Source of the DNA: Beijerinckiaceae bacterium
Lineage (GTDB): Bacteria > Pseudomonadota > Alphaproteobacteria > Rhizobiales > Beijerinckiaceae
Length of the DNA: 12,150 nucleotides
Reading direction: 5' to 3'
NCBI GenBank assembly: GCA_027346205.1
Contig: DAIESR010000411.1
Location: 1 to 12,150 of the forward strand
The notes beneath the pieces were generated by a model, which worked only from the letters and a program-made list of their open reading frames with translations, did no database searches and was not told the origin of the DNA. Position 1 is the first letter of the stretch; each line of letters begins with the position of its first letter. The position numbers were made by a program, and so were the translations under genes. Positions 5,885 through 12,150 of this stretch are shown here, piece by piece.

Positions 5885-6667
5885 ATGGGTGGGCTTGCGG
5901 CGAATGGTCAATTGCCGGTGTGGCTGCCGCTGTCCATCTTGACCTGGGCGGTAATGATGGTCGCCTATCACGGCATCGGCTTTGGCTTTGAGCTTTGCGA
6001 CCGCAATAATTGGCTGAAGAGCGCCAAGGTCCGCAATGTTGATCGGCTCTCTTATGCGGCGATGATGCCGCGCGTTCTCGCCAATCAGATCTTCGTTCTC
6101 TTGCCAGCCATGATTTTCTTGCAATGGGCTGGTCTTGCCTTCACCGGCGCCGAACATTTGAGCCCGCTACGCTTCATCGTCAGCGTTGTCTTGATGGGCG
6201 TCGGCCATGACATCGTGCAATATATCGCGCATCGCGGCATTCTGCACCGGCCGAGCCTGATGAAGAGATTGGGCCACGCGAAGCATCATTCGACCGGCGC
6301 GAGCAAGAGCATCAGCGCCTGCTATATGAGTTCAGCCGATTTCTTTCTCGAAATCGCTCTGCCTTATCTCGTGCCGCTCGTGCTCATCGGCGGTGGCGGC
6401 AGCGACATTCTATTTCACGGCTTTGTCGCGGGTCTCGGCGCCTTCGGTGGTCTCTACGAACATTCGGGCTATGATTTTGCCGTGCCTTTGCGGCAGACGC
6501 GCTTTTTCAAGACGCTGCCCTGGCTTGGCGGCTTTATCGAAGGGCTCGCCACGAGCAAGGCACATGCTGAGCATCATCGCCGCTTCAATGTGAGCTTCAG
6601 CGATGGCTTCGGCAGCCCCGGCTTATGCGATACGATCTTCGGCACGCGCTGGGATAAGGTGCGGTGA
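5885..6667 (+). CDS. fatty acid hydroxylase / sterol desaturase family membrane protein
   Basis: A 260-residue integral membrane di-iron oxygenase of the fatty acid hydroxylase superfamily (PF04116 type). Such enzymes hydroxylate or desaturate lipids, carotenoids or sterol-like substrates. Hydrophobic segments lie near residues 12-30, 67-86, 95-110, 156-172 and 176-190. The histidine clusters that bind the two irons are visible: H108 and H116 in GHDIVQYIAHR, H121, the HAKHH box at 131-135, H193 in YEHSGYD, and the HAEHH box at 227-231. Start and length fit the family, and AAAGG lies seven to eight bases before the ATG. It is transcribed divergently from pyrE and is followed by a palindromic repeat that overlaps its stop codon. 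The substrate cannot be assigned: no carotenoid, hopanoid or sphingolipid gene lies nearby. Confidence 0.88.
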   Translation: MGGLAANGQLPVWLPLSILTWAVMMVAYHGIGFGFELCDRNNWLKSAKVRNVDRLSYAAMMPRVLANQIFVLLPAMIFLQWAGLAFTGAEHLSPLRFIVSVVLMGVGHDIVQYIAHRGILHRPSLMKRLGHAKHHSTGASKSISACYMSSADFFLEIALPYLVPLVLIGGGGSDILFHGFVAGLGAFGGLYEHSGYDFAVPLRQTRFFKTLPWLGGFIEGLATSKAHAEHHRRFNVSFSDGFGSPGLCDTIFGTRWDKVR

Positions 6668-6714
6668 CGCATGATCCCGAAAAGTTGCAGGCTTTTCGGA
6701 TGAGATCATGCGTC
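6666..6714. repeat. palindromic intergenic repeat overlapping a stop codon
   Basis: GACGCATGATC (6666-6676) pairs with GATCATGCGTC (6704-6714), and CCGAAAAG (6677-6684) pairs with CTTTTCGG (6692-6699). The loop is 7 bases and ATGA (6700-6703) is a four-base bulge on one side. The repeat begins inside the TGA stop of the hydroxylase gene and lies between convergent genes. Repeats containing ATGATC...CCGAAAAG are familiar as dispersed elements in Hyphomicrobiales genomes; this is from memory, not a search. It may also help end transcription. Confidence 0.75.
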
Positions 6715-6745
6715 AAATAAAAAAAGCTCATAGCAAGTTTCGAGC
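6715..6745 (-). terminator. weak intrinsic terminator for the monooxygenase gene
   Basis: On the minus strand a short stem (GCTC/GAGC, plus-strand positions 6726-6729 and 6742-6745) with a 12-base loop is followed directly by a T-rich tract (complement of 6715-6725). It sits 28 bases after the stop codon of the minus-strand 6773-7114 gene. The T tract is good but the stem has only four pairs, so this is tentative. Confidence 0.3.
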
Positions 6746-6772
6746 GTGCAGCTTCGTCCAGCAGTTGGGCGC

Positions 6773-7114
6773 TTACTGTGCAGCTTGCGCGGTCAGGTTC
6801 GGATTTTCGAGGCTTTGGACAATTTCAAACCCTTCGAATTCCGGATGGCCGAGCGTTAAAGGCTTGCGTTCCCCGGCGCCGGCATGGGCGGCACGGAACT
6901 GCTCGGATTTCGTCCAGGCGATGAAGACGTCCTGGTTCTCCCACAGCGAATGCGAAGCATAGAGCACGTGATCTTCACGCTCCGGCCCGCGCAGCAGTTG
7001 GAAGCTGACGAAGCCCGGGACTTCGAGGAGACGCGAGTCGCGCGTGCGCCAGACTTCCTCGAAAGCGGCGCATTCCTCCTTCTTGACCTTGAAACGGTTC
7101 ATGGCGATGAACAT
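6773..7114 (-). CDS. antibiotic biosynthesis monooxygenase-domain protein, IsdG/HmoA haem-degrading type
   Basis: A 113-residue cytoplasmic protein with a dimeric ferredoxin-like ABM fold. The family includes IsdG-type haem monooxygenases, which open the haem ring and release iron. The pattern RDSRLLEVPGFVSFQLLRG, then YASHSLWEN, then AWTKSEQFRAAH, is characteristic of HmoA/IsdG-like members. N6, W67 and H77 stand at the positions of the Staphylococcus IsdG/IsdI catalytic Asn/Trp/His triad. That is the basis for preferring haem degradation over quinol or polyketide oxidation; it remains an inference. ATG 7114 is chosen because AGAGG lies five bases ahead and the first strand (FIAMNRFKV) follows at once. 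An upstream in-frame start at 7198 would add an unrelated Arg/Gly-rich leader. No haem-uptake gene or iron-responsive box is visible nearby. Confidence 0.85.
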   Translation of the reverse strand: MFIAMNRFKVKKEECAAFEEVWRTRDSRLLEVPGFVSFQLLRGPEREDHVLYASHSLWENQDVFIAWTKSEQFRAAHAGAGERKPLTLGHPEFEGFEIVQSLENPNLTAQAAQ

Positions 7115-7194
7115 GAGGGCCTCTCGATTCCGACACGGCCGCAGATATATGCCGCCGCTCTCCAGCCCCGTTCTGCCACCGTCACAGGCCCACT

Positions 7195-7473
7195 TCAATA
7201 GGGCTCCAGCACGGCATAGGGCGGAACATTATAATAGGGCGGCTGCGGCGTGATGCCATAGACCCGAACCGTCATTGGCACATAAGTCACGACAGGCACA
7301 GGTACAGTGACATCCGCATAGGCCGCAAATGGCGCGCCATAGGGCAAGGCATAGATCATGCGCGGCTCGGGGAGCGGATAATAATTCTCGTAATTGCGCC
7401 AAGGTCCCGCAGCGGCGGGCGAAGCGGCCAGAACCGCAGCCGTGGCGGCGGCGAAGAACAATTTTTTCAACAT
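7195..7473 (-). CDS. small exported Tyr/Pro-rich hypothetical protein
   Basis: A 92-residue protein with a clear Sec signal peptide: MLKKLFF, a hydrophobic Ala/Val core to about residue 16, and a probable cleavage after ASPAAA near residue 22. The mature part of about 70 residues is rich in Tyr, Pro and Val, with an ENYYPLPEP segment, a VPVPVVTYVPMTV strand and a PQPPYYNVPPYAVLEPY end, and has no cysteine. Such proteins are common in Hyphomicrobiales and mostly uncharacterised. A periplasmic or surface location is likely. GGAG lies seven bases ahead of the ATG. The monooxygenase gene follows 80 bases downstream on the same strand and may be co-transcribed. Confidence 0.75.
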   Translation of the reverse strand: MLKKLFFAAATAAVLAASPAAAGPWRNYENYYPLPEPRMIYALPYGAPFAAYADVTVPVPVVTYVPMTVRVYGITPQPPYYNVPPYAVLEPY

Positions 7474-7598
7474 GACGCGGCTCCATACTCCATTGGCTCA
7501 TTTGTCGGCTGGAGCGGCCGCCACGGCAAGACAAGTGGCCAGGATTCTCTCGATCTTTGGTTAGCGCCGATGGCCGATCGAGGCCGGCAAGACGTATT

Positions 7599-8357
7599 TT
7601 AAGCCTCGAACCCTTCGAAGACGATCTGATCCGCCCATCGCGCGGCGTCCGCCCGCTGAGCTTTGGTTCGCACCGTCCAGACCATCACCTTCATGCCCAA
7701 GCCCGCGCGGCAGAGCATGGGCACGGAATGCGGCAGATCGCCGATATGCCAGGACAGAAAATCGGGCCTTGCGCGAGGAAAATCCACGAGCGCTTCGAGA
7801 TTCTTTCGTGCAAGCGCGTTCAATTGCGGCCATTCCTCAGCCGTGTAACGCGCCTGTGCCACGAGTCCGAGCGGCAGCCCGATTTTGAGTTCGCGAAGCG
7901 TGCAAAGGATCTGCGTATCGAAGCTTTTCAGCGCGAGCGGCCCCCTATAGCGCGCTGCGAGCTGTGCGACACGGCGAGCCAAACTTGGATCGCCATCGAA
8001 GCGGCTCTTCAATTCGACGATCAGCGGCACGCGGCCTGCGACCGTCGATAAAAAATCTTCGAGTGTGGGGATATGCTCTTGCGCGTTTTTATAGGTGAGA
8101 CGTGTGATCTCCGTTGCCATGAGCATCCCTATGGCATCCGGCGTGCCGACGAGGCGGGCGAGCGTTTCGTCATGGAAGACAATCGCCTCCCCGTCTTTGC
8201 TCGCTTGCACATCGCATTCGATCGCGTAATTCTTTCCGACGGCACGATGCGCCGCTGTCAGGCTGTTCTCAACGATGCCTTGCGCAGCATCATGGAGTCC
8301 GCGATGCGCGATCGGCCGCGCTATGAGCCAGGCGGGGGCGTTCGGATGCCGGCTCAC
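7599..8357 (-). CDS. glycerophosphodiester phosphodiesterase
   Basis: This enzyme hydrolyses glycerophosphodiesters from phospholipid turnover to glycerol 3-phosphate and an alcohol. The 252-residue product shows the GDPD TIM-barrel signatures in order: ARPIAHRG (H18, R19), VENS (E30, N31), ECDV (E47, D49), FHDETLARL (H62), IPTLEDFL, VELK (E115, K117), and near the end VMVWTVRT. These match the metal-binding and two-histidine active site of the family. There is no signal peptide, so it should be cytoplasmic (UgpQ-like). The start is GTG 8357, because the family begins just before the RPIAHRG strand and a GAG lies about nine bases upstream. The longer ATG frame from 8450 would run deep inside the RidA gene. 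The stop of the RidA gene lies only ten bases upstream, so the two are probably translated as a coupled operon. Confidence 0.92.
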   Translation of the reverse strand: MSRHPNAPAWLIARPIAHRGLHDAAQGIVENSLTAAHRAVGKNYAIECDVQASKDGEAIVFHDETLARLVGTPDAIGMLMATEITRLTYKNAQEHIPTLEDFLSTVAGRVPLIVELKSRFDGDPSLARRVAQLAARYRGPLALKSFDTQILCTLRELKIGLPLGLVAQARYTAEEWPQLNALARKNLEALVDFPRARPDFLSWHIGDLPHSVPMLCRAGLGMKVMVWTVRTKAQRADAARWADQIVFEGFEA

Positions 8358-8367
8358 TGCATGATTC

Positions 8368-8841
8368 TCAAACGGCGATCTCGAACATAGCTTCGACTTC
8401 GACAGCGCAGTCCATCGGCAGTTCGGCGACGCCGACTGTCGAGCGGGCATGGCGGCCGGCCTCGCCCAGAACCTCGACCATGAAATCAGACGCGCCGTTC
8501 ATCACCGAGGCCACTTGCGAAAATCCCGGTGCCACATTGATGAAGCCGCCGAGCCGCACGCAGCGGTGGATGCGGTCGAGATCGCCCAGCGCCGCTTTGG
8601 CTTGCGCGAAAATATTGATCGCGCAGCGTTGCGCCGCTGCGCGTCCGGCCTCGACCGAGACGGCGCCGCCGATTTTGCCGACATGGGTGGGGTCGAGCTT
8701 GCCGTCGTCGCCGAAGGCGAGCTGGCCCGAGACCACGAGGAGCGAGCCGGAAATCACGCAAGGCACATAATTGGCGACGGGCGCCGCGGCGGCGGGAAGA
8801 ATGATGTTGAGACTGCGCAAACGCTCTTCGATCGCACTCAT
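8368..8841 (-). CDS. RidA/YjgF family protein
   Basis: A 157-residue member of the RidA (YjgF/YER057c/UK114) superfamily, of the longer type of about 150 residues. The best-known members deaminate reactive enamine and imine intermediates, sparing PLP enzymes. Visible family features are ANYVPCVISGSLLVVSGQ near 23-40, AAAQRCAINIFAQAKAALGDLD near 68-89, FINVAPGFSQVASVMNGASDF near 100-120, and HARSTVGVAELPMDCAVEVEA near 131-151. In HARSTVG, R133 is the probable counterpart of the catalytic Arg of RidA. Subfamilies differ in activity, so the substrate is not assigned. GGAG lies seven bases ahead of ATG 8841. It is the first gene of a two-gene unit with the phosphodiesterase. Confidence 0.9.
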   Translation of the reverse strand: MSAIEERLRSLNIILPAAAAPVANYVPCVISGSLLVVSGQLAFGDDGKLDPTHVGKIGGAVSVEAGRAAAQRCAINIFAQAKAALGDLDRIHRCVRLGGFINVAPGFSQVASVMNGASDFMVEVLGEAGRHARSTVGVAELPMDCAVEVEAMFEIAV

Positions 8842-8967
8842 GCCTGAACTCCGGGATCGGATGATAATCGCGCCAATGTGCCGATCATCGCGGCCGACGC
8901 AAGCCTGATCCGCCTCTCGTTCCCCACGCGTGAGTGTTGTCTTTCCAGGCCAACCTCAAATTCCTAG

Positions 8968-9204
8968 CTACAGCGCGGGTGAGCTTTCTCCTTCCTTCCA
9001 GTCCTTCAAATCATATTCATTCAATTGAAGAGTCTCATGGTGTCCTATTATGTTCCAGTGGTCCAAGTATGCCTTTGTCGGTAGAAAAACATAAACAGAT
9101 AGCCTAGCTGCCAAAATGACAATAAATTCGACGTTTTGGGTTATATTAAGTGACGGGCGCGCAGCCTGGCGCAAAACCGCGAACAAATACCTCACAAAAT
9201 TCAC
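8968..9204 (-). CDS. doubtful small hypothetical protein in an AT-rich islet
   Basis: A GTG-started frame of 78 residues with GGAG seven bases ahead of the start. A hydrophobic stretch near residues 27-41 (EFIVILAARLSVYVFL) is followed by a polar, acidic tail ending KDWKEGESSPAL. I recognise no family. The GTG overlaps the TGA of an upstream frame (stop at 9203-9201) as GTGA. That upstream frame has a strongly hydrophobic segment (AIITLLAWLLLLNLCIF) but no acceptable start of its own and runs into the inverted repeat. Base composition is far more AT-rich than the neighbours. This could be a recent acquisition, a decayed membrane-protein gene, or chance. Confidence 0.3.
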   Translation of the reverse strand: MNFVRYLFAVLRQAARPSLNITQNVEFIVILAARLSVYVFLPTKAYLDHWNIIGHHETLQLNEYDLKDWKEGESSPAL

Positions 9205-9340
9205 AGCGAATCTCCGTCAACCGAAGTTCTAAAACCAGAGAATATACATAAATTTAGAAGTAACAGCCAAGCCAGTAAGGTGATAATAGCCTTGTTGCAT
9301 GCATTGACGGCTCTTATACTAAATCTTTCCGATGAGGACT
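8968..9340. other. AT-rich islet between ridA-type gene and eipB
   Basis: About 370 bases with much lower GC than the flanks. They contain many A/T-ending codons in every frame and runs such as AAAAACATAAA and AATATACATAAATTTAG. It ends close to the perfect inverted repeat at 9359-9434. Apart from the doubtful minus-strand frame I see no gene, RNA fold or known repeat here. Confidence 0.55.
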
Positions 9341-9358
9341 TATGCCTGCGGTCGTCAT

Positions 9359-9434
9359 CGTCATTGCGAGCGAAGCGAAGCAATCCAGATACGCCGGAAC
9401 AAGACTGGATTGCTTCGCTTCGCTCGCAATGACG
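9359..9434. repeat. perfect 30-bp inverted repeat, dispersed palindromic element
   Basis: The 30 bases at 9359-9388 are the exact reverse complement of those at 9405-9434, separated by a 16-base loop. The arm contains CATTGCGAGCGAAGCGAAGC, whose translation gives the familiar spurious peptide HCERSEAIQ seen in many bacterial genomes. It is a non-coding dispersed repeat that would fold into a very stable hairpin in DNA or RNA. It lies about 190 bases ahead of eipB. Frames of 88 and 74 residues crossing it are artefacts of the repeat. Confidence 0.92.
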
Positions 9435-9620
9435 CCCTACGCGCCATGATCGTCGTCTTCGAGACATGGCACGAGTCGCCCTTTCAAAGGCTTGATATTA
9501 CTTCGCCGTTCCTCAACGTAAAAGGTCCAGTTGTAAGGAGTGCCGCAGCATCTTAATTTTGCCGCGCCTCGCGGTTGAAAGAAGTTTTGATCAACGGCGG
9601 ACAAGAGGGAGATTCGTACC

Positions 9621-10520
9621 TTGTCGAAATTTGAGAGAACCCGGTTCGCCCTTGGCTTCCTGTGTGTCATGCTGCTTGCAGCGGGTGGGCTCCTGACCGG
9701 GCCGGTTCTTGCCGCCAGCGCGCCGTCGGGCGTGCCGCCGCTGTCATCTGGCCTGCGAGCCTCGATCGAATCGATACCGCTCGCCTCGCATCGTGCGATC
9801 TATGATTTGAGTCTGCTCGAAGCCACCGGATCGAAGAGCCCGACTTTTGCCCGTGGCCGTATTGCTTTCGATTTCAGGGGCTCTGCTTGCGACGGCTATA
9901 CGCAGAGTTTCCGCCAGCTCACCGAACTGCAGCCGGCAGAGGGGCCGACGCGCATCTCCGACATGCGTTCGGCGACTTTCGAGGATGCTGCCGGCAAGAG
10001 CTTCGCCTTCAAGTCACAGACACGGGTCGACAATGAACCGGCCGATGAGGTCGACGGCCGTGCCCAGCGCGGGGCCTCCGGTCCGGTCTCCGTCTCGCTC
10101 AGCAGGCCGAAAATCGAGAAACTTCATCTCGATCGCGACATTCTATTCCCGACCGAGCATCTGAAATATATTCTCGCGGCGGCAAAGGCGGACCAACATA
10201 TTATCGAAGTGAAGGTCTATGACGGATCGGACACGGGCGAGAAGATCTTCCAGACGACCACTTTCATCGGCGCTCCGCGCACCAAGCCGCCGGCCGAATC
10301 GGCGGTGCAGATTCCGCTTTTGAAGAACATGCGGCGGTGGCCTGTCACGATCGGCTATTACGACATGAGCCGCAAAGACGAAACGCCGAACTATGTCTTG
10401 TCCTTCGAGCTTTATGAGAACGGGATTTCGCGCGCCTTGCGCTTGGACTATGGCGATTTCGTTCTCGCCGGAAAAATAACGAATCTTGAACTCTTGCCGA
10501 CGCCTGCCTGTTCGAAATAG
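9621..10520 (+). CDS. eipB: EipB family cell envelope integrity protein (DUF1849)
   Basis: EipB is a periplasmic protein of alphaproteobacteria needed for envelope integrity in Brucella, where it folds as a single-domain beta spiral. The 299-residue product has a signal peptide (MSKFERTRFALGFLCVMLLAAGG..., with probable cleavage at VLAASA near residue 33). Family segments follow: SHRAIYDLSLLEATG near 56-70, ARGRIAFDFRGSACDGYTQSFRQ near 77-99, FPTEHLKYILAAA in the middle, and a C-terminal NYVLSFELYENGISRALRLDYGDFVLAGKI. C90 and C297 correspond to the conserved cysteine pair that forms a disulfide in Brucella EipB. The start is TTG 9621 with GAGGGAG nine bases upstream; the next ATG (9669) would cut into the signal peptide. 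It converges on dinB with a 17-base gap and no obvious terminator between them. Confidence 0.9.
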   Translation: MSKFERTRFALGFLCVMLLAAGGLLTGPVLAASAPSGVPPLSSGLRASIESIPLASHRAIYDLSLLEATGSKSPTFARGRIAFDFRGSACDGYTQSFRQLTELQPAEGPTRISDMRSATFEDAAGKSFAFKSQTRVDNEPADEVDGRAQRGASGPVSVSLSRPKIEKLHLDRDILFPTEHLKYILAAAKADQHIIEVKVYDGSDTGEKIFQTTTFIGAPRTKPPAESAVQIPLLKNMRRWPVTIGYYDMSRKDETPNYVLSFELYENGISRALRLDYGDFVLAGKITNLELLPTPACSK

Positions 10521-10537
10521 GTGCCGCGGGTTGTTGT

Positions 10538-11815
10538 TCATCGCTTGCGCAATGCGATTCCTTTGACGATGGCGCCTTGTCCATATTTCGCGCGGATCGC
10601 GTCGATCGCTCTGTCTTCCGCTTTGTCGCGCCGGACTTTCGTATCGACGAGATCGCCGAGATCGGCGTTCGCAGCCGGGCAGAGATCGCCGGCTGCGATA
10701 CCGATCAGGCGGAAGCGTGTGCCGTCGATTTCCGCCGCCAATAGATCGTGTGCCGGCGCGAAGAGACGGCCGGGCAATTGCGTCGGCGCAAGACCGGATC
10801 GTGTACGCGTGCGCAGCTCGAAATCCGCTGTCTTCAGTTTCAGTGTGACGTTGCGGCCGGCAAGCTCGGCGTGCTTGAGGCGTCCAGCGACTTTTTCGCA
10901 AAGCGCATAGAGAATGGGGACGAGGTCTTTGTCCGTCGCGACATCTGTCTCGAATGTGGTTTCGGCCGAGAGGCTTTTCGTAACATGGTCGGGATTGACC
11001 TGGCGTGTATCGAGCCCCTGCGACAATTGCCAGAGGCGGCGCCCTTCGGCACCATAAAGGCGCAGAAGATCCGCTTCGCTGCGCCGTTGCAGATCTCCCA
11101 TCACGCGAAAACCATCGCGGGCGAGTTTCGCCTCTGCGCTGCGGCCGATACCGGAGATGAGGCTGATCGGCTGCGAGGCCAAGAAATCCTTCGCCTCGTT
11201 GCGGCCGATCACTGTAAAGCCGCGCGGTTTGTCGAGATCCGAAGCGATCTTCGCGAGAAATTTGCAATAGCTGAGGCCGATGGAGACGGTGAGGCCGAGT
11301 TCGTCCTCGATGCGCTTGGCGAAGCGCGCGAGCACCAGCGCCGGATTTGCGTGATGCAGCGCCTCTGTGCCCGCGAGGTCGAGAAAGGCTTCATCGATGG
11401 AGATCGGCTCCACGAGCGGCGTCAGCTCTCGCATGAGCGCACGAATCTGCCGGCCTATTCGCGTATATTTGGCCATGTCGGGCGCGATGACCACCGCCTG
11501 CGGGCAGGCGGCAAGCGCTTTGAACATGGGCATGGCGGAACGCACGCCATAGGTCCGCGCGACATAGCAGCAGGTGGCGACAACTCCGCGCTTGCCACCA
11601 CCGACGATGAGCGGCTTGTCGCGGATGGCCGGGCGGTCCCTCTTTTCGATCGAGGCATAAAAGGCGTCGCAATCGATATGCGCGATTGAGAGCTGGTCGA
11701 TCTCCTCGTGCTTCAAAAGGCGCGGTGAGCGGCATGAGGGGTAGCGATCCGAGGTGGCATCATCCCGCGGCAGGCTTGCGAGACAGTCACGACAATAGAT
11801 CCCCGCCGCACGCAT
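10538..11815 (-). CDS. dinB: DNA polymerase IV with N-terminal zinc-ribbon-like extension
   Basis: DinB is an error-prone Y-family polymerase that copies past DNA lesions. The 425-residue product has the palm motif [17 protein letters not shown], with metal ligand D48 and probable steric gate Y53. It also has the finger motif [20 protein letters not shown], the second catalytic motif SIDEAFLDL (D141, E142), the thumb helix-hairpin-helix region around [23 protein letters not shown], and a little-finger domain to the end. About 40 residues precede the palm and contain CRDC (C8, C11) and YPSC (Y25, C28). Related alphaproteobacterial proteins, as I recall, have four cysteines here, so one is replaced by tyrosine. 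ATG 11815 is chosen because GGAGG lies four bases ahead. Its A overlaps the stop of the DUF3572 gene (TGATG), implying coupled translation. No clear clamp-binding motif is seen at the C-terminus (KGIALRKR). I saw no certain LexA box. Confidence 0.94.
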   Translation of the reverse strand: MRAAGIYCRDCLASLPRDDATSDRYPSCRSPRLLKHEEIDQLSIAHIDCDAFYASIEKRDRPAIRDKPLIVGGGKRGVVATCCYVARTYGVRSAMPMFKALAACPQAVVIAPDMAKYTRIGRQIRALMRELTPLVEPISIDEAFLDLAGTEALHHANPALVLARFAKRIEDELGLTVSIGLSYCKFLAKIASDLDKPRGFTVIGRNEAKDFLASQPISLISGIGRSAEAKLARDGFRVMGDLQRRSEADLLRLYGAEGRRLWQLSQGLDTRQVNPDHVTKSLSAETTFETDVATDKDLVPILYALCEKVAGRLKHAELAGRNVTLKLKTADFELRTRTRSGLAPTQLPGRLFAPAHDLLAAEIDGTRFRLIGIAAGDLCPAANADLGDLVDTKVRRDKAEDRAIDAIRAKYGQGAIVKGIALRKR

Positions 11816-12129
11816 CACGCCTCCGACGAGGGCGACAGGATCGCCCGGGCACGCTGCACATGGGCGGGATCGATGCCGCTATTGGCGGCGAAGGCGAGGA
11901 GCAGGCTCTCATCACCTGCGAGGTGATCGAGAACGCCTGCGAGGAAATCCGGTGATTCTGCCGCAGTGCGCAGATTTTCGATGGAAAGCCCGCTGAGCGC
12001 CGCGAAGCGCTCCACCCGTTCCGCATCGGCAGCAAGGAAAATCAAGGCTTTGATCGCGAGTTCTTCGGCTGCCTCACGGGCCGATTCATGGGTCTGCGAC
12101 GGCGCTGTCCGCTGCCGTCCTGTGGACAA
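11815..12129 (-). CDS. DUF3572 family protein, 5' end uncertain
   Basis: A small helical cytoplasmic protein of about 104 residues, matching the DUF3572 family often found directly upstream of dinB in alphaproteobacteria. Its function is unknown. Visible family features are [30 protein letters not shown] near 20-49, [37 protein letters not shown] near 52-88, and an acidic, Ser-rich tail. TTG 12129 is a possible start, with AGGG about nine bases upstream. However, the frame stays open to the window edge (AAA GCA GCA AGG GCG ACA GTT), so the true start may lie beyond it. The stop overlaps the dinB start by one base, and the pair is probably one transcript. Confidence 0.8.
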   Translation of the reverse strand: MSTGRQRTAPSQTHESAREAAEELAIKALIFLAADAERVERFAALSGLSIENLRTAAESPDFLAGVLDHLAGDESLLLAFAANSGIDPAHVQRARAILSPSSEA

Positions 12130-12150
12130 AACTGTCGCCCTTGCTGCTTT

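Noticed and set aside
5621..6157. Minus-strand frame of 178 aa between pyrE and the hydroxylase
   Set aside because: It overlaps the histidine-box hydroxylase in antisense and is Arg/Pro-rich with no good start signal.
6666..6714. Canonical intrinsic terminator for the plus strand
   Set aside because: The stem is followed by an A-rich, not T-rich, tract on the plus strand, so it is listed as a repeat.
8449..8847. Plus-strand frame of 132 aa over the RidA gene
   Set aside because: Antisense to a well-supported RidA-family gene; His/Arg/Ala-rich shadow.
9359..9434. Possible CRISPR repeat pair
   Set aside because: Only two units in inverted orientation with a 16-base loop. There is no series of direct repeats with spacers and no cas gene.
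9201..9467. Minus-strand frame of 88 aa containing HCERSEAIQ
   Set aside because: Its first half is the translated inverted repeat, a known artefact. The hydrophobic second half has no start of its own.
9446..9556. Plus-strand frame of 36 aa starting MIVVFETWHESPF
   Set aside because: Short, no clear ribosome binding site, and an equally plausible-looking frame lies on the other strand, so it cannot be supported.
10143..11267. Minus-strand frame of 374 aa across eipB and dinB
   Set aside because: Out of frame with dinB, which carries all polymerase motifs, and extremely Arg/Ser-rich.
10748..11689. Plus-strand frame of 313 aa antisense to dinB
   Set aside because: A GC-rich shadow frame with no recognisable domain, fully covered by dinB.

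Overview
The window looks like a stretch of chromosome from an alphaproteobacterium of the order Hyphomicrobiales, possibly near the Beijerinckiaceae. Four things point that way: high GC content with strongly GC-biased third codon positions; an EipB-type (DUF1849) envelope protein; a DUF3572 gene overlapping dinB, with a DinB that has an N-terminal zinc-ribbon-like extension; and short palindromic intergenic repeats of types common in this order. The order is fairly secure. The family is a guess from memory.

Layout. Positions 1-1079 hold a possible gene fragment running off the left edge (minus), a small helical hypothetical gene (405-716, minus), a palindromic repeat (801-878) and an intrinsic-terminator-like hairpin (920-945). 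Positions 1125-2975 encode an exported sorbosone/glucose-dehydrogenase-type beta-propeller fused to a C-terminal cytochrome c domain. Its 5' end carries three tandem 15-bp repeats, each containing a ribosome-binding-site-like GGGAG. Positions 3042-4773 hold three small genes: a GlsB/YeaQ-type membrane protein (minus), a 76-residue hypothetical protein (plus) and a membrane-anchored or exported hypothetical protein (minus). Between the last two lies a second copy of the 801-878 repeat. pyrE (minus) and a fatty acid hydroxylase/sterol desaturase family gene (plus) diverge from 5619-5884.

A run of minus-strand genes follows: an IsdG/HmoA-type monooxygenase keeping the Asn/Trp/His haem-degradation triad (6773-7114), a Tyr/Pro-rich small exported protein (7195-7473), a glycerophosphodiester phosphodiesterase (7599-8357) and a RidA-family protein (8368-8841). 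The last two appear translationally coupled. Positions 8968-9340 are an AT-rich islet with one weak gene candidate, followed by a perfect 30-bp inverted repeat (9359-9434). On the right, eipB (9621-10520, plus) converges on a DUF3572-dinB pair (minus) that reaches the window edge.

Functionally this is a mixed housekeeping and envelope region: pyrimidine synthesis, lipid and glycerophosphodiester metabolism, periplasmic oxidation, envelope integrity and translesion synthesis. It is not one pathway. I found no CRISPR array, tRNA, rRNA, prophage, transposase or defence island, and nothing that convincingly forms a new multi-gene system. The most useful oddities are the tandem repeats at the dehydrogenase start, the two-copy palindromic repeat family, a Cys-to-Tyr change in the DinB zinc-ribbon-like extension, and the AT-rich islet.
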